Source of the DNA: Enterobacter cloacae complex sp. ECNIH7
GTDB taxonomy: Bacteria; Pseudomonadota; Gammaproteobacteria; Enterobacterales; Enterobacteriaceae
Reading direction: 5' to 3'
NCBI RefSeq assembly: GCF_002208095.1
Contig: NZ_CP017990.1
Coordinates: 3,410,001 to 3,474,000, forward strand
Length of the DNA: 64,000 nt
Part shown: piece after piece, positions 30,591 to 41,750 of the stretch
Position numbering within the stretch: the first letter of the stretch is position 1
Layout of the letters: each line of letters opens with the position of its first letter
Made by a program: the position numbers and the translations under genes
Notes under the pieces: model-generated
The model's database searches: none
The model's input: the letters and a program-made list of their open reading frames with translations, nothing else
What the model was told of the DNA's origin: nothing

Positions 30591-31777
30591 ACGACACCCG
30601 TTTTGAAAGCTGCATTAAATGCACGCTGTGTACCACCGTCTGCCCGGTGAGCGGCGTGAACCCACGCTATCCCGGGCCAAAGCAGGCCGGACCGGACGGC
30701 GAGCGTCTGCGTCTGAAGGACGGCAAGCTGTACGACGAGGCGCTGAAATACTGCATCAACTGCAAACGCTGCGAAGTCGCCTGCCCGTCGGATGTGAAAA
30801 TCGGCGATATCATCCAGCGCGCCCGGGCGCGCTACAGCACGCAAAAGCCGACGCTGCGTGACGCTATTCTGAGCCACACCGATCTGATGGGCAGCGTCTC
30901 TACGCCGTTTGCCCCGCTGGTGAATGCCGCGACCGCCCTCAAACCGGTGCGCCAGCTGCTGGATGCCACGCTGAAAATAGACCATCACCGCAGCCTGCCG
31001 AAATATTCTCACGGCACCTTCCGCCGCTGGTATAAATCCGTGGCGGCGGAGCAGGCGCAGTACGCCGAGCAGGTGGCCTTTTTCCACGGCTGCTATGTGA
31101 ACTACAACCACCCGCAGTTGGGTAAAGATCTGCTGAAGGTGCTGAACGCCATGGGAACCGGCGTACAGCTGCTTAGCAAGGAGAAGTGCTGCGGCGTACC
31201 GCTGATCGCCAACGGGTTTACCGATAAAGCGCGCAGGCAGGCTCAGAGCAATGTCACATCACTGCGCGAAGCGATTGTTGATAAAGGCATACCGGTGCTG
31301 GCGACCTCGTCCACCTGTACCTTCACCCTGCGCGATGAGTATCCGCATCTGCTGGACGTAGATAACACCGGCCTGCGAGAGCACATCGAGCTGGCAACAC
31401 GCTTCCTGTGGCGCAAGCTGGACAGCGGGCAGACGTTGCCGCTGGGGAAATTGCCGCTGAAAGTGGTGTACCACACGCCGTGTCATATGGAGAAGATGGG
31501 CTGGTCGCTCTATACGCTGGAGCTGCTGCGGTTAATCCCGGGGCTGGAGCTGACGGTGCTGGACTCGCGCTGCTGCGGGATTGCGGGAACCTACGGCTTT
31601 AAGCGTGAAAACTACGAAACGTCGCAGGCGATTGGCGCTCCGCTGTTCCGTCAGATTGAAGAGAGCGGCGCGGATATCGTGGTAACGGACTGCGAGACCT
31701 GCAAGTGGCAGATTGAGATGTCCACCAGCAAGCGCTGCGAACATCCTATCACCCTGCTGGCGAAGGCGCTGGGCTGA
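30587..31777 (+). CDS. glpC: Anaerobic glycerol-3-phosphate dehydrogenase, subunit C
   Basis: A 396-residue iron-sulfur protein that connects GlpAB to the menaquinone pool. Two ferredoxin-type cluster motifs lie near the N-terminus ([12 protein letters not shown], about residue 8, and [12 protein letters not shown], about 60). Two CCG domains follow ([13 protein letters not shown] and [12 protein letters not shown]), typical of heterodisulfide-reductase-like subunits. The start overlaps the glpB stop. No membrane helix is obvious, so association is probably peripheral. Confidence 0.96.
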   Translation: MNDTRFESCIKCTLCTTVCPVSGVNPRYPGPKQAGPDGERLRLKDGKLYDEALKYCINCKRCEVACPSDVKIGDIIQRARARYSTQKPTLRDAILSHTDLMGSVSTPFAPLVNAATALKPVRQLLDATLKIDHHRSLPKYSHGTFRRWYKSVAAEQAQYAEQVAFFHGCYVNYNHPQLGKDLLKVLNAMGTGVQLLSKEKCCGVPLIANGFTDKARRQAQSNVTSLREAIVDKGIPVLATSSTCTFTLRDEYPHLLDVDNTGLREHIELATRFLWRKLDSGQTLPLGKLPLKVVYHTPCHMEKMGWSLYTLELLRLIPGLELTVLDSRCCGIAGTYGFKRENYETSQAIGAPLFRQIEESGADIVVTDCETCKWQIEMSTSKRCEHPITLLAKALG

Positions 31778-31782
31778 ATATG

Positions 31783-31803
31783 GCCGGGGCAAAAGGCCCC
31801 GGC
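31783..31803. terminator. Hairpin between convergent glpC and yfaY
   Basis: GCCGGGGC, an AAAAG loop and GCCCCGGC form a strong 8-bp stem just after the glpC stop. No T tract follows on either side, so termination efficiency is uncertain. Confidence 0.5.
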
Positions 31804-31810
31804 ACAGGCG

Positions 31811-33010
31811 TTACTCCACGAACAGCGACTCAACCACGTTAATCCAGCCGTGCTCGCTGGCAACCTCTTTGCCATTCAGCCAGCGGCGCAGCATGTTCAG
31901 CGCCATCATAGCGCAAACCTCCTGACGCACCGCCAGGCTGTGGCGGGTGATACTCATTTTTACCCGCAGGGCCCAGGTGCCTTCCGGCGTCGCCAGCGCG
32001 AAGTTAAGGTATTCCTCGTCCAGCCCCCCGACGAACAGCGCCAGACCGGCAAAATGCTTCACCCTTCTCTCGGAAGCCCAGCGGGCGGTTTGCGCCAGGG
32101 TCTCCTGCTGGAAAGGCACCACTTCGCTGGCCAGCAGCGGCGCGTTGACGCGCGACAGCTGCAGCGCCAGCAGGCCACCGGTGAACTGCTCGCTTAAGGT
32201 CACGCTCAGCTGACGCGACTGCAGATGCGTCGCAATCTGCGCGGGCAGCCCTTCCGTCCCTTCAAAGATCAGGCTTTCGCCCGCCACGCGCTGCACCTCG
32301 GGCCACAGGGCCAGCATCGCCTCTTTCTGCTCGGCCGGGCCTGTCAGTTTGAGTTCAATAATCGGCATGGAGGAGCGGTAGCCCATGGAGACGCCCGGCG
32401 GCAGCGGGAGAGGGTCAAGGCTCTGGGCCAGATCGCTTTCCGAGCGGCCAAAGGTGGTCAGACGCAGGCACAGCGGCGGTTCAGGCAGGGTAAAACGATC
32501 GCGAAGGCGCGGCAGGATCTGTTGCTCGACCATCACTTTAAATTCTGAGGGCACGCCCGGCGTAAAGAACATCAGGCAGCGGTTCAGCTGCATGGCAAAC
32601 CCGCACGCGGTACCCACCGGGTTATCGACCAGCTCGGCGCTGGCGGGAATTTCAGCCTGTTTGCGGTTGCTGGGGGCCATGACGCGGCCACGTTCGGAGA
32701 AAAAGCGCTCCATCTGCGAAAGCCACGCCTCGTGCAGCACCAGCCCTTCGCCTTTTGCGGTCGCGGCGGCCAGCGCGCTGAGATCGTCACCGGTGGGGCC
32801 GAGTCCGCCATTCACAATCAGCACGTCGCAGTGTTCGCTGCGCTCGCGCAGAATAGCGACCAGCGACTCAAGATTGTCGCCCACCGTATTGCGGCGCGTT
32901 AACGGTAATCCTTGCTCAAAGAAAAGATCGGCAAGCCAGGCAGCATTGGTATCAATAATTTGTCCATGCAGCACTTCGTCGCCGGTGGATAACATCTCCA
33001 CGTTAATCAT
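31811..33010 (-). CDS. yfaY: CinA-family protein YfaY
   Basis: A 399-residue CinA-like protein. The N-terminal molybdopterin-binding-like domain (about residues 1-170) has STGDEVLHGQIIDTNAAWLA and VNGGLGPTGDDLSALA, both typical of CinA/COG1058. The C-terminal half is a diverged pncC-like domain (LSEQFTGGLLALQLSR) in which the usual amidase signature is hard to see. CinA homologues can hydrolyse ADP-ribose and deamidate NMN; the activity of this paralogue is not established. It converges with glpC and is followed upstream by yfaZ. Confidence 0.9.
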   Translation of the reverse strand: MINVEMLSTGDEVLHGQIIDTNAAWLADLFFEQGLPLTRRNTVGDNLESLVAILRERSEHCDVLIVNGGLGPTGDDLSALAAATAKGEGLVLHEAWLSQMERFFSERGRVMAPSNRKQAEIPASAELVDNPVGTACGFAMQLNRCLMFFTPGVPSEFKVMVEQQILPRLRDRFTLPEPPLCLRLTTFGRSESDLAQSLDPLPLPPGVSMGYRSSMPIIELKLTGPAEQKEAMLALWPEVQRVAGESLIFEGTEGLPAQIATHLQSRQLSVTLSEQFTGGLLALQLSRVNAPLLASEVVPFQQETLAQTARWASERRVKHFAGLALFVGGLDEEYLNFALATPEGTWALRVKMSITRHSLAVRQEVCAMMALNMLRRWLNGKEVASEHGWINVVESLFVE

Positions 33011-33103
33011 TATGTTCTCCCGCTTATTTGGTCAAAACACTATAGCGCAAACGCGGGGTGGAGAAGAGAGAAACTGGCGCGACAGAACGCCGCGCCGGAG
33101 TGA

Positions 33104-33643
33104 TTAGAAGCCTGCGCTGACGCCCACGTACGGGCCGTCGGCCAGCGCGTTGTCGCGGTTGCCGTCTTTGCCGGCCAGGTTCAGATAGCGATAGCCCGCT
33201 TCGATGGTAATCGGACGCATGATGGTCCAGCGTGCGCCGGCGTTGGCCTCTTCATAGCTTTCGATACCGCTTGAGAGGGAGTCCGGCGAATAGTAGTACT
33301 CACCAAACAGGCCGAAGCTGTCGCCAATTTTCCACTGCAGGCCGCCGCCCACTGCCGCCGCGTACCCTTCGTCACCGTCATTTGGGTTGGTATAGATACC
33401 TTTACCGCCGACGGTGGCCAGGAACGGGCCAAGAGGAACGTTCAGACCCAGGCCGAGGCTCGCCGCGTCGCCGTCGTCATCGTTATGCGTCCAGCCGCCG
33501 GTCATCGCCAGACCGGAAGTCTCGGTACCCATGCCAAAGCCCAGGTGGGTATAATCCTGACCCGCCGAGCCGTTAATGCTGATGGCGTTAGCCGCCGCAG
33601 ATACAACCATCAGGCCGAAGCCCACTAATGCCACTTTTTTCAT
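33104..33643 (-). CDS. yfaZ: Outer membrane beta-barrel protein YfaZ
   Basis: A 179-residue exported protein with signal peptide MKKVALVGFGLMVVSAAANA. The mature part alternates polar and hydrophobic residues with many Gly and aromatic residues (LGLGLNVPLGPFLATVGGKG) and ends in VGVSAGF, a C-terminal Phe typical of outer membrane barrels. It belongs to the small YfaZ porin-like family; its function is unknown. The frame extends six codons upstream, but the ATG at 33643 gives the natural signal peptide. Confidence 0.88.
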   Translation of the reverse strand: MKKVALVGFGLMVVSAAANAISINGSAGQDYTHLGFGMGTETSGLAMTGGWTHNDDDGDAASLGLGLNVPLGPFLATVGGKGIYTNPNDGDEGYAAAVGGGLQWKIGDSFGLFGEYYYSPDSLSSGIESYEEANAGARWTIMRPITIEAGYRYLNLAGKDGNRDNALADGPYVGVSAGF

Positions 33644-33767
33644 TGTCGTGATCCCGCACAATTATTATAAAGAAGTCCCAAAACCGCGAGATTTTAACCG
33701 GAGTCTCCCGGGGATCAAGCACTCTGCGTGCGGCAGGTCAGTAGATTGTAATTATTTGAAACGGCTA

Positions 33768-35129
33768 TTATCCCTTCAGCGAGGCGTTCACCCACTGCTG
33801 CAACGCGCGGCGCGAGACTTTAATGCCGCCATTTTTGAGTTCGGTCGGCAACAGCAGCCAGCGGACGGGTTGCTCAAAACGCGCCACCTTATCCCTGACC
33901 CAGTCAGGTAAACAGCTGATATCCGTTCCCGGCTCGCACTCCACCACCGCCACCGGACGCTGTCCAAACTCGGCGTCGTCCAGCGGGACGATAAACACCT
34001 GGTTAATCTGCGGATGGCGGGCGATAACACGCTCAAGGCTCTCCGGCTGGATCCCTTCTCCGCCGCTAAAAAAGAGGTTGTCCATGCGGCCGAGGATCGT
34101 CAGGCGGCCGTCATGCCATTCACCGCGATCGCGGGTGGCGAACCATCCCTGCGCGTTGGTCAGCGGAACCAATTCGCCGTCCCGCCAGTAGCCTGAGGCC
34201 ATACTCTCTGCCCGGATCCAGACCTCACCGTTAACTACCTGCACCTCTCTGCCCGGCAGCGCATAGCCTACGTCCGGCTCGCCGTCCGCCGCTTTTGCGC
34301 AGACGGTAGAGGCAAACTCGGTCAGGCCGTAGCCGCAGAAGGTGCGAATTCCCTGCTCGCGCGCCTGCTGCGTCAATTCCACAGGGATGGCGGCACCGCC
34401 CAGCAGCACCGCTTTCAGTGTGACAGGCTGACGGGTATTAAGCAGACGCCAGAGCTGGGTCGGCACCAGCGAGGCGTGGGTACAGTCGCACAGCGCCTGC
34501 TCCAGAGGCTGTTTCTCGCGCACGGTTAACCGTGCGCCGGCCAGCAGCCAGCGCCATAAAATCCCCTGGCCGGAAACGTGAAACAGCGGCAGCGAAAGCA
34601 GCCAGTCGTCGTCTTCGCCGTAGGGCATCAGCGCCAGCACGCCGCGCGCGCTGGCCAGATGGGCCTCGCAGGTATGCACCGTCGCTTTCGGCAGACCGGT
34701 AGAGCCGGAGGTCAGCGTCATGGACGCCAGCCGCGCAGGCTGCCACGCGGCGCGATATTCACCCGCGCGCTCGCGCATGTTCAGGGCTGGAAGACCGTCG
34801 TAGAGACCATCCAGCACCAGCGCAAAGCGCAGCGTCATCTGGGGAAGCAACACGTCCAGCAGCGGGCGCGGCAGCTGCGGATTAACGGGAAGGATACGCG
34901 CCCCGCACTGGAGCAGGGCCAGCCACGCAAGCAGAGTTTGCGGGTGGTTATGGGCCAGCAGCAGAACGCCGTCGCCCTCCTCCACGCCCTGCAGATGAAA
35001 CTCTGCCGCAAGGCGGTCGACGCGGGCGCACAGCTGTTGCCAGCTGAGCACCTCGTCGTTCAGCTTCAGGGCCGGTTTATCAGCAAACTGCGCGCGCCAG
35101 TGCCGCCACGGCCAGTCGGTAAAACTCAT
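33768..35129 (-). CDS. menE: O-succinylbenzoate-CoA ligase MenE
   Basis: A 453-residue ANL-family adenylating enzyme that activates o-succinylbenzoate with ATP and CoA in menaquinone synthesis. The phosphate-binding motif [14 protein letters not shown] is near residue 145. [12 protein letters not shown] and the hinge region [18 protein letters not shown] are also conserved. The longer frame upstream is rejected because ATG at 35129 overlaps the menC stop (ATGA) and matches E. coli. It is the last gene of the men operon. Confidence 0.95.
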   Translation of the reverse strand: MSFTDWPWRHWRAQFADKPALKLNDEVLSWQQLCARVDRLAAEFHLQGVEEGDGVLLLAHNHPQTLLAWLALLQCGARILPVNPQLPRPLLDVLLPQMTLRFALVLDGLYDGLPALNMRERAGEYRAAWQPARLASMTLTSGSTGLPKATVHTCEAHLASARGVLALMPYGEDDDWLLSLPLFHVSGQGILWRWLLAGARLTVREKQPLEQALCDCTHASLVPTQLWRLLNTRQPVTLKAVLLGGAAIPVELTQQAREQGIRTFCGYGLTEFASTVCAKAADGEPDVGYALPGREVQVVNGEVWIRAESMASGYWRDGELVPLTNAQGWFATRDRGEWHDGRLTILGRMDNLFFSGGEGIQPESLERVIARHPQINQVFIVPLDDAEFGQRPVAVVECEPGTDISCLPDWVRDKVARFEQPVRWLLLPTELKNGGIKVSRRALQQWVNASLKG

Positions 35130-36091
35130 AACAACGGCTCCAGCGCCGTGACGTCGAGGCACGGCAGCGCGCTGTCCGGCCACGTGCGGATAAGCTGGGC
35201 CTGCATCAGGTTCAGCGTGTCGAGGCCGGGGATCGTATCCGGCGTTAGCCAGGCGGCAATGCGCGCCAGCTGGGTCAGCCCAAGGCTGGACTCAATCGAC
35301 GAGCTGATGACCGCCGTCAGCCCCGAGGCGTGCGCCGCCGCGACCTGCTCGCGCACCTTCGCCAGGCTGCCGGTCAGCGTCGGCTTAATCACCACCGCGC
35401 TGACGCCGGGCTCGGCGATAAATTCAAAATCGTCCTCACGCAGGCTTTCATCCCAGGCGATGGCAATCCCCGTTTCGCGGGCAAACGCGCGCGAGTCATC
35501 GCGGGTTTTGCACGGCTCTTCCAGGAAGGCAATGCGGCGGCGGTACGCCGGGTTGACGTACTTTGCAAACTGCTGCGCCTTGAGCGGCGTCCAGGCGCGG
35601 TTAGCATCCAGACGCAGATGAAGGTCGGGGATCGCCTCCAGCAGCAGGTTAGCGACCATGCCGTCGCGCACCGCTTCGTAGAGACCGACTTTAATTTTCG
35701 CCACTTTCTCGCCCGGCATGGCGGAGAGCAGCGCGAACAGCTCGTCAGGATCGCCCGTACAGAGCGGTGCCGCGCGGTAGTTAGCCTCTTCAGGCAGGCT
35801 GTCGTCCAGCTCCGCCAGCGCGCAGCTGATGCCAAAAGCCGCGGAAGGTACGTCCGGCAGCGCCGGATCCGCGCCCTCACGCCACGCGTCTGCCCACGCC
35901 AGCAATGCTGACTGCGCGTCATCCAGCGACTCCAGGCTAAAGCCCGGCAGAGGCGAAATCTCGCCCCAGCCTTCCCGCTCGTCCTGCTGCAGATGCACGA
36001 AGAAACCGTCACGGGTTTTTAACCGCCGTTCACGCAGCACCACGCCCGCGTCCATCGGTATCTGCCAGCGGTAAACCTGCGCGCGACGCAT
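35126..36091 (-). CDS. menC: o-Succinylbenzoate synthase MenC
   Basis: A 321-residue enolase-superfamily enzyme that dehydrates SHCHC to o-succinylbenzoate. The barrel shows the metal-ligand series RLDANRAW (Asp), IAFLEEPCK (Glu) and IAWDESLRE (Asp), with catalytic lysines in [10 protein letters not shown] and VVIKPTLTG. The start codon overlaps the menB stop by one base (TAATG) and the stop overlaps menE, so it is embedded in a tightly coupled operon. Confidence 0.95.
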   Translation of the reverse strand: MRRAQVYRWQIPMDAGVVLRERRLKTRDGFFVHLQQDEREGWGEISPLPGFSLESLDDAQSALLAWADAWREGADPALPDVPSAAFGISCALAELDDSLPEEANYRAAPLCTGDPDELFALLSAMPGEKVAKIKVGLYEAVRDGMVANLLLEAIPDLHLRLDANRAWTPLKAQQFAKYVNPAYRRRIAFLEEPCKTRDDSRAFARETGIAIAWDESLREDDFEFIAEPGVSAVVIKPTLTGSLAKVREQVAAAHASGLTAVISSSIESSLGLTQLARIAAWLTPDTIPGLDTLNLMQAQLIRTWPDSALPCLDVTALEPLL

Positions 36092-36948
36092 TACGGATTC
36101 CGTTTGTATTTGCTGAAGTCCGGCTGGCGTTTTTCGTTAAACGCGTTGCGCCCTTCCTGACCCTCTTCGGTCATGTAGAACAGCATGGTGGCGTTACCCG
36201 CCAGCTCCTGCAGACCCGCCTGACCGTCACAGTCGGCATTGAGTGCCGCTTTCAGGCAGCGCAGCGCCATTGGGCTGTTTTGCAGCATTTCGCGGCACCA
36301 GCGCACGGTCTCTTTTTCGAGATCGGCAAGCGGCACCACGGTATTCACCAGGCCCATATCCAGCGCTTCCTGGGCGTTGTACTGACGGCAAAGGAACCAA
36401 ATTTCGCGGGCTTTTTTCTGCCCGACGATGCGCGCCATATAGGAGGCACCCCAGCCGCCGTCGAAGGAGCCCACTTTCGGGCCGGTCTGGCCGAAGATGG
36501 CGTTCTCGGCAGCAATGGTCAGATCGCACATCATGTGCAGCACGTGACCACCGCCGATGGAGTAGCCCGCCACCATCGCCACCACCGGTTTTGGACAGGT
36601 GCGGATCTGGCGCTGGAAATCGAGGACGTTCAGGTGGTGGGTACCCGCATCGTCCTGGTATCCGCCGTAGTCGCCGCGCACTTTCTGATCGCCGCCGGAG
36701 CAGAACGCCTTATCGCCTTCGCCGGTCAGGACAATCACGCCGATGTTGTCGTCGTAGCGCGCATCCGCCAGGGCCTGAATCATCTCTTTCACGGTCAGCG
36801 GACGGAAGGCGTTACGCACCTGCGGACGATTGATGGTGATTTTGGCAATGCCGTCGGTGGATTTGTGGTAACGAATGTCGGTGTAGCCTTCGGAGCAGTC
36901 CTGCCATTCAACCGGGGCGTAAAGCATGTTTTCATCAGGGTAGATCAT
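36091..36948 (-). CDS. menB: 1,4-Dihydroxy-2-naphthoyl-CoA synthase MenB
   Basis: A 285-residue crotonase-fold enzyme, identical in length to E. coli MenB, that closes the second ring of the naphthoquinone. The oxyanion-hole segments [15 protein letters not shown] and [18 protein letters not shown] are visible, as is [20 protein letters not shown]. The proper start is ATG at 36948, preceded by AAGGA, which overlaps the menH stop (ATGA); an upstream Met in the frame is not used. Confidence 0.97.
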   Translation of the reverse strand: MIYPDENMLYAPVEWQDCSEGYTDIRYHKSTDGIAKITINRPQVRNAFRPLTVKEMIQALADARYDDNIGVIVLTGEGDKAFCSGGDQKVRGDYGGYQDDAGTHHLNVLDFQRQIRTCPKPVVAMVAGYSIGGGHVLHMMCDLTIAAENAIFGQTGPKVGSFDGGWGASYMARIVGQKKAREIWFLCRQYNAQEALDMGLVNTVVPLADLEKETVRWCREMLQNSPMALRCLKAALNADCDGQAGLQELAGNATMLFYMTEEGQEGRNAFNEKRQPDFSKYKRNP

Positions 36949-37721
36949 AGAGTGTCCTTTATTCGATAACACAGTATCTGAGCCAGACTCGCGATAACCG
37001 CATCGGGGTTTTCCCGGTGGGCATTGTGTCCGGCGTCTGGAATGGCATGGCGAACGGCGTTCACTTCCGCGGCAAGGGCCGCGAACTTCTCATCCCGTTC
37101 GCCATAGAGATAGTCAAAAGAGAAATCACGTGCGCTAAGCGCGGCACGCAAATCTGGCTGCACGGCCAGCGAGGTCGCCTCGAGCATCATCGCCAGCGTC
37201 GCGCCGCTGTTCTGGCTGCGCAGGGTAATCAGCGCCTCGCGCTGGGCGTCCGTGAGGGAGGCGAACACGGGCTGTTGGTACCAGTCAGCGAACACCTTCT
37301 CCAGCGGTTCGGTGCGAAAACGCGTTGCCCAGCGGCGGTCGGACGCCAGCCGCGCACTTCGCGCCTCGGCATCCTGCAGGCCCGGATGCCCACCTTCAAC
37401 AATCACCCCGAGCAGCCCCTTCGGCTGCTGGCAGGCATGGAACATCGCAATGCGGCCGCCGAGGGAGTACCCGATGAGCCAGAATTTAAGTATGTTGTAA
37501 CTAAGCAGAGTTTGAGTGAGCAACGTGCTCATCTCGTCAAACCCCGTCACGCCCAGATTCCGGGATCCACCGTGACCCGGCAGATCCAGATAGAGCCGGG
37601 GATAATCGTCGAGCCCTTCACCGACCCTCTGCCACTCGCGGCAATCTCCAGAAAAACCGTGCAAAAAGATCAGCCAGGGATAGCCGGGTTTGCCAGCCTG
37701 CCGCACGCCAGAGAGGATCAC
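36945..37721 (-). CDS. menH: SHCHC synthase MenH (alpha/beta hydrolase)
   Basis: A 258-residue alpha/beta-hydrolase that removes pyruvate from SEPHCHC. The nucleophile elbow is [10 protein letters not shown] (Ser at about residue 87), with [12 protein letters not shown] near the N-terminus and the catalytic His in [11 protein letters not shown]. It starts with GTG, which overlaps the menD stop (GTGA), so translation is probably coupled to menD. The order menD-menH-menB-menC-menE matches E. coli. Confidence 0.93.
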   Translation of the reverse strand: MILSGVRQAGKPGYPWLIFLHGFSGDCREWQRVGEGLDDYPRLYLDLPGHGGSRNLGVTGFDEMSTLLTQTLLSYNILKFWLIGYSLGGRIAMFHACQQPKGLLGVIVEGGHPGLQDAEARSARLASDRRWATRFRTEPLEKVFADWYQQPVFASLTDAQREALITLRSQNSGATLAMMLEATSLAVQPDLRAALSARDFSFDYLYGERDEKFAALAAEVNAVRHAIPDAGHNAHRENPDAVIASLAQILCYRIKDTL

Positions 37722-39388
37722 AGCTGGCTCACCTGCGCCAGCAGGCTTTGCAGGGCCTGCGCACCGTCAGCCTCGTTCACCACCAGCTCAATCAGCGTCG
37801 CGCCCGGCTGTTTCCAGGCGCTGCTTAACGCCGCCTCCAGCTGTTCCCAGCTTTCCGGGCGATGGTATTTCAGGCTAAACATCGCCGCGGCGTGTTCGAA
37901 CTGCACATTCTGCGGCATCAGATAGAAGCGCTCGCGCTCGCTCTGGGGCGTTGGCAACAGGGAGAAAATCTGCCCGCCGTTGTTGTTGACCACAATCAGC
38001 ACAAACGGGGCTGACGCCTGACGCAGCAGCGCCAGCGCGTTGAGATCGTAGAGCGCGGAGAGATCGCCCACGATCGCCAGCGTCGATTTCGCGCTGGCGC
38101 GCTGCACGCCCGCCGCCGTCGAGATCAGCCCGTCGATGCCGCTGGCGCCGCGGTTACTGTACACCGAGTAGCCCGCGGGCAGCTTCGAAAAAGCGTCAAT
38201 CAGGCGCACCACCAGGCTATTGCCGACAAACAGCTGCCCCTGTTCAGGCAGGTACTGACGAATGCGGTGCGCCAGCCCGGCCTCGCTAAACGCGTCGCAG
38301 TGCGCTTTGGTCAGTTCCCACGCCTGGCGCGAAAGGTCCGGTATAGCCACCGCCCAGGGCTTGCGTTTTTCAGCCGGATGAAGCGTCAGCCAGGCGTCGA
38401 TGCTGCTGACCAGACGACGGCCGCGGTGGTGCGCCGGGTCAAGCCGTCCTTCCAGCGAATCCACCAGCCAGTACTCTTCCGGCGTGCAGGTGGCCTGCCA
38501 CTGCAGTAACCGTTTGCCGGTTAAACTCGATCCAAGCTGGACCACAATCTGCGCCTGCGCAAGCTCGGTGACCGCTTTCGCGTTACCCAGCCAGAGATCG
38601 GCGCACGGCAGCGGCTGACCGGTCTGCGAAAGCACGTCGCCAATCAGCGGCCAGCCAAGGGTTTGCGCCCATTCGGCAACCAGTTTGCCTTCAGCGGCGC
38701 TCATGCGCCCGGCAATCACCACGCCGCGCTTCTGCCGCCAGAAGAACCAGTCGCGCTGTTTCGCGCTCTCAAGATGCATCTGCTCGCGCAGCCACGGTTT
38801 TTCACTCTGCCACCAGTCGCCGAGGGACTGCTGCCAGTCAAGACCCGTGTCGTCCAGCTCGCCGTACAGCGGCTCGGCAAACGGGCAGTTGATATGCAAC
38901 GCCCCGCTGCGCATCGTCTCCATGGCGTGATCGACGGTGGAGACCAGCCAGCTTGCCGGAATATCCTGGGTGGGACGCGGTAACGAAATCGTCTGCGAAG
39001 GATGCGAAGAAAAGAGTCCCGGCTGGCGAATGGCCTGATTGGCGCCGCAGTCGATAAGCTCAGGGGGACGATCGGCCGTCAGTAAGATCAGTCTTTCACC
39101 CGTTAACCCGGCTTCAATCAGGGCCGGATAGAGGTTCGCCACGGCGGTACCGGAGGTGACGATCACCGCCACAGGTTCTTTGCTGACTTTCGCCAGACCC
39201 AGCGCAAGATGCCCGAGGCCGCGTTCATCAAAGTGGGTGTGGTGAATTAACGCCCGGTTTTCGGCAGCCGCCAGCGTCAGCGGCGTTGAGCGCGAACCCG
39301 GTGCAATACACACGTGCCTGACGCCATGGCGCGTCAGGGCTTCAAGGATCACCGCCGCCCAGCGTCGGTTAAAAGAACTTACTGACAT
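37718..39388 (-). CDS. menD: SEPHCHC synthase MenD
   Basis: A 556-residue thiamine-diphosphate enzyme that joins 2-oxoglutarate and isochorismate, the first committed step to menaquinone. The N-terminal PYR domain has [18 protein letters not shown] and [17 protein letters not shown]. The C-terminal PP domain has the ThDP/Mg motif [16 protein letters not shown] at 39388 matches E. coli; six extra upstream codons are not used. An 88-bp AT-rich gap separates it from menF and may hold its own promoter. Confidence 0.96.
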   Translation of the reverse strand: MSVSSFNRRWAAVILEALTRHGVRHVCIAPGSRSTPLTLAAAENRALIHHTHFDERGLGHLALGLAKVSKEPVAVIVTSGTAVANLYPALIEAGLTGERLILLTADRPPELIDCGANQAIRQPGLFSSHPSQTISLPRPTQDIPASWLVSTVDHAMETMRSGALHINCPFAEPLYGELDDTGLDWQQSLGDWWQSEKPWLREQMHLESAKQRDWFFWRQKRGVVIAGRMSAAEGKLVAEWAQTLGWPLIGDVLSQTGQPLPCADLWLGNAKAVTELAQAQIVVQLGSSLTGKRLLQWQATCTPEEYWLVDSLEGRLDPAHHRGRRLVSSIDAWLTLHPAEKRKPWAVAIPDLSRQAWELTKAHCDAFSEAGLAHRIRQYLPEQGQLFVGNSLVVRLIDAFSKLPAGYSVYSNRGASGIDGLISTAAGVQRASAKSTLAIVGDLSALYDLNALALLRQASAPFVLIVVNNNGGQIFSLLPTPQSERERFYLMPQNVQFEHAAAMFSLKYHRPESWEQLEAALSSAWKQPGATLIELVVNEADGAQALQSLLAQVSQL

Positions 39389-39476
39389 GAGATTGTCCGG
39401 TATCAAGAATGCGACACAGTATAAATAATAGAAAAAATTGGAATTTTGATATGAATCGGGATTGCGCGAATCTGTA

Positions 39477-40772
39477 TTAATCCCTTAGGAGCAGAGAGCG
39501 CAATCCGGCGGCTTTGTTTTCGATCTCCTGCCACTCCTGCTCCGGGTCAGATCCGCTGACAATACCGGCGCCGGCGTAGAGCCGCAGGGAGTCCTCCTGA
39601 ACGCGCGCGGAGCGCAGCGCCACGCAGAACTCACTCTGTTCGGGGGATAAATACCCGGCCGAACCGGCGTACCACTCGCGGTTAAAGGGTTCAACCTTCT
39701 GGATAAACTCGCGCGCGGGCTGTCGGGGTAATCCGGCAACGGCCGCGGTCGGCTGTAACATGAGCAGACACTGCTCGTCGTCGGCCTGTTTGAGCTCGGT
39801 CCAGATACAGCGGCGCAAATGCTGCACTTTACGCAGGCGTACCACCTGGGGGGGCAGTACCTCAAGCGTCTGCGTAGAGTGCTGAAGACGCTGGCAGATA
39901 TCTTCCACCACCAGCATATTTTCGCGCTGGTTTTTATCATCGTTCAGCAGCCACTCGCCGAGACGCTGCGCCTGGCTATCATCGGTATGGCTGGCGACGG
40001 TTCCCGCGAGCGCTTCCGTGCGCAGCAGCTTGCCGCGCCGCCGCCAGAGACGCTCGGGGGTCGAGCCGAGAAAAGCGTTGCTGGCGTCGAATACCATGCA
40101 GAAATGATAGCAATGTAAATTGAGGGCGCGGCTGGCGGCCATCAGCGCGACAGGGTTAACGCGCTGCGTGAACTGCAGATCGGTTGCCCGGGCGAGCACC
40201 ACTTTTTCAAAATCACCGCGCGCGATGGTCTCCGTCGCCCTGCGTATAAGCTTCAGCCATTCGGCCTGCTGCGGCTGATGGGTTTCGTGCTCAACCTGCA
40301 CGGAGAGCGGACGGATAGATCTCGCAGGACGGAGCTGCTGTAAAAAATCCTGCGCGACGCGGGCATCCTCGACAAGCGAGCGGTCGCTCCACAGCTGCAG
40401 TCGCAGCGTAGCGGTGCCGGCGGTGCGTCGCCAGAGCAGTCGCGGTAAAAAGAGGCTGCCCTGTTCGGGATTAAAGGCGTTCAGGCCGCAGATGCGGGTA
40501 TCACCTGCCGCGTTTTGCGCGCGCAAAAACTGCGAGGCTAATGCCAGAGAGGAAAATTGGGTGACCGCCCCCAGCGCGGCCAGCTCTTCATCGCCGTTAC
40601 GCTGCTGCCAGTAAAACTGCGGATAACACTGCTGCTCGCCCAGCCAGGCGAGGGGATCGAAGGCGTCGTTTAACGGGAAAGAGACGTCGAAATGACGTAT
40701 GCCGGGTGCTGCGGGTAACGCTTGCGACAGCTGGGAACGCAGCTGCTCCAGCGCGAGGAAAATCGAATTCAC
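39477..40772 (-). CDS. menF: Menaquinone-specific isochorismate synthase MenF
   Basis: A 431-residue chorismate-utilising enzyme that interconverts chorismate and isochorismate for menaquinone. The conserved region begins [14 protein letters not shown] (general base Lys near 190) and continues with [34 protein letters not shown] and [18 protein letters not shown]. The first codon is GTG at 40772. It is the most upstream men gene, separated from menD by 88 bp. Confidence 0.94.
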   Translation of the reverse strand: MNSIFLALEQLRSQLSQALPAAPGIRHFDVSFPLNDAFDPLAWLGEQQCYPQFYWQQRNGDEELAALGAVTQFSSLALASQFLRAQNAAGDTRICGLNAFNPEQGSLFLPRLLWRRTAGTATLRLQLWSDRSLVEDARVAQDFLQQLRPARSIRPLSVQVEHETHQPQQAEWLKLIRRATETIARGDFEKVVLARATDLQFTQRVNPVALMAASRALNLHCYHFCMVFDASNAFLGSTPERLWRRRGKLLRTEALAGTVASHTDDSQAQRLGEWLLNDDKNQRENMLVVEDICQRLQHSTQTLEVLPPQVVRLRKVQHLRRCIWTELKQADDEQCLLMLQPTAAVAGLPRQPAREFIQKVEPFNREWYAGSAGYLSPEQSEFCVALRSARVQEDSLRLYAGAGIVSGSDPEQEWQEIENKAAGLRSLLLRD

Positions 40773-40858
40773 GCGAACCTCTCCCTGTTAAAACGTCATA
40801 TTATACGGGGTACTGGCCATAAATAGCAGTACCCACGTATAGGGAGTGGTTAAGCGGC

Positions 40859-41164
40859 TTAACGACGGGCTAACAGCAGCCCCAGCACCAGCCCCACGGC
40901 AGCACCCACCCCAATACCCTGCCACGGTTTTTCATGCACGTAATCATCGGCACGATATACCGCTTTTTTGGCACGGTAGTAGTAAGTATCTGACGCATGG
41001 CTGACGCGGTTTTTCACTTCATGCAGCGCCTGCTCGGCGCGGGCTTTTAGCTCAATATATTTCTGATCGGCAGGGTCGCCCGAGGAACGTAACACCTCTT
41101 CCAGCGTTTCGCTCAGCAAGGCCAGGTCGTCGTCGATACGGGTATCCCAGGATTGAAATGACAT
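40859..41164 (-). CDS. elaB: Tail-anchored ribosome-associated protein ElaB
   Basis: A 101-residue protein of the YqjD/ElaB family. The N-terminal two-thirds are charged and helical (LALLSETLEEVLRSSGD). The end is a single membrane anchor rich in Gly and Leu (GIGVGAAVGLVLGLLLARR). In E. coli ElaB is a sigma-S-dependent, C-terminally anchored inner-membrane protein that binds ribosomes in stationary phase. ATG at 41164 follows GGAGAAAA; an ATG four codons earlier would sit within that ribosome-binding site. Confidence 0.93.
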   Translation of the reverse strand: MSFQSWDTRIDDDLALLSETLEEVLRSSGDPADQKYIELKARAEQALHEVKNRVSHASDTYYYRAKKAVYRADDYVHEKPWQGIGVGAAVGLVLGLLLARR

Positions 41165-41217
41165 ATTTTTCTCCATGTTAGTACACCAGTCCGCTAACTA
41201 TAGCCAACGACTCGCCA

Positions 41218-41679
41218 TTACGCCTGCTTCGTTTCCCGCGCCATGCCGATATGCGGAATACCATCTTCGTCATACACTTCCGTTACCGGCGTGAAGCCAA
41301 AGTGGGCATAGAACGACTGCAGGTGCGCCTGCGCGCCCAGGTATAACGCCTTGTCCGGCCACTGTTTCCGGCACGCCTCCAGCGTTTTTTCCATCAGCTG
41401 ATAGCCCAGCTTTTCACCGCGTGCCTTGCCGCTGATGATGACGCGGCCAATGACGACAGGCTCAAAATCGTCTTCGCTTTTCAGAATCCTCGCATACGCC
41501 ACCAGCTCGTTATCCCGCCAGCCGAGGATATGGCGGTTCTCACCAACGAGGTCATCGCCGTCGATGTCCTGATACGGGCAGGTCTGTTCCACAACAAACA
41601 CTTCACAGCGCAGCTTCAGCAGGGCATAAAGTGAATGAACGGTGAGTTCGCTATGATGTAAATCTTGCCACTGGATCAT
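41218..41679 (-). CDS. elaA: GNAT-family acetyltransferase ElaA
   Basis: A 153-residue protein of the ElaA subgroup of GNAT acetyltransferases. The acetyl-CoA-binding core [20 protein letters not shown] shows the R/Q-x-x-G-x-G/A pattern. It also has the family's [18 protein letters not shown] and IPHIGMARE. Substrate unknown. ATG at 41679 is preceded by AGGAGA and matches E. coli; the frame continues nine codons upstream. It is transcribed with elaB and divergent from rbn. Confidence 0.93.
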   Translation of the reverse strand: MIQWQDLHHSELTVHSLYALLKLRCEVFVVEQTCPYQDIDGDDLVGENRHILGWRDNELVAYARILKSEDDFEPVVIGRVIISGKARGEKLGYQLMEKTLEACRKQWPDKALYLGAQAHLQSFYAHFGFTPVTEVYDEDGIPHIGMARETKQA

Positions 41680-41750
41680 GTCAGTCTCCTTCCTGGGGTT
41701 CATCACGTTATACTAAACCCCTCCCCGTTCGGCAAAGGGCTGATTGCGTT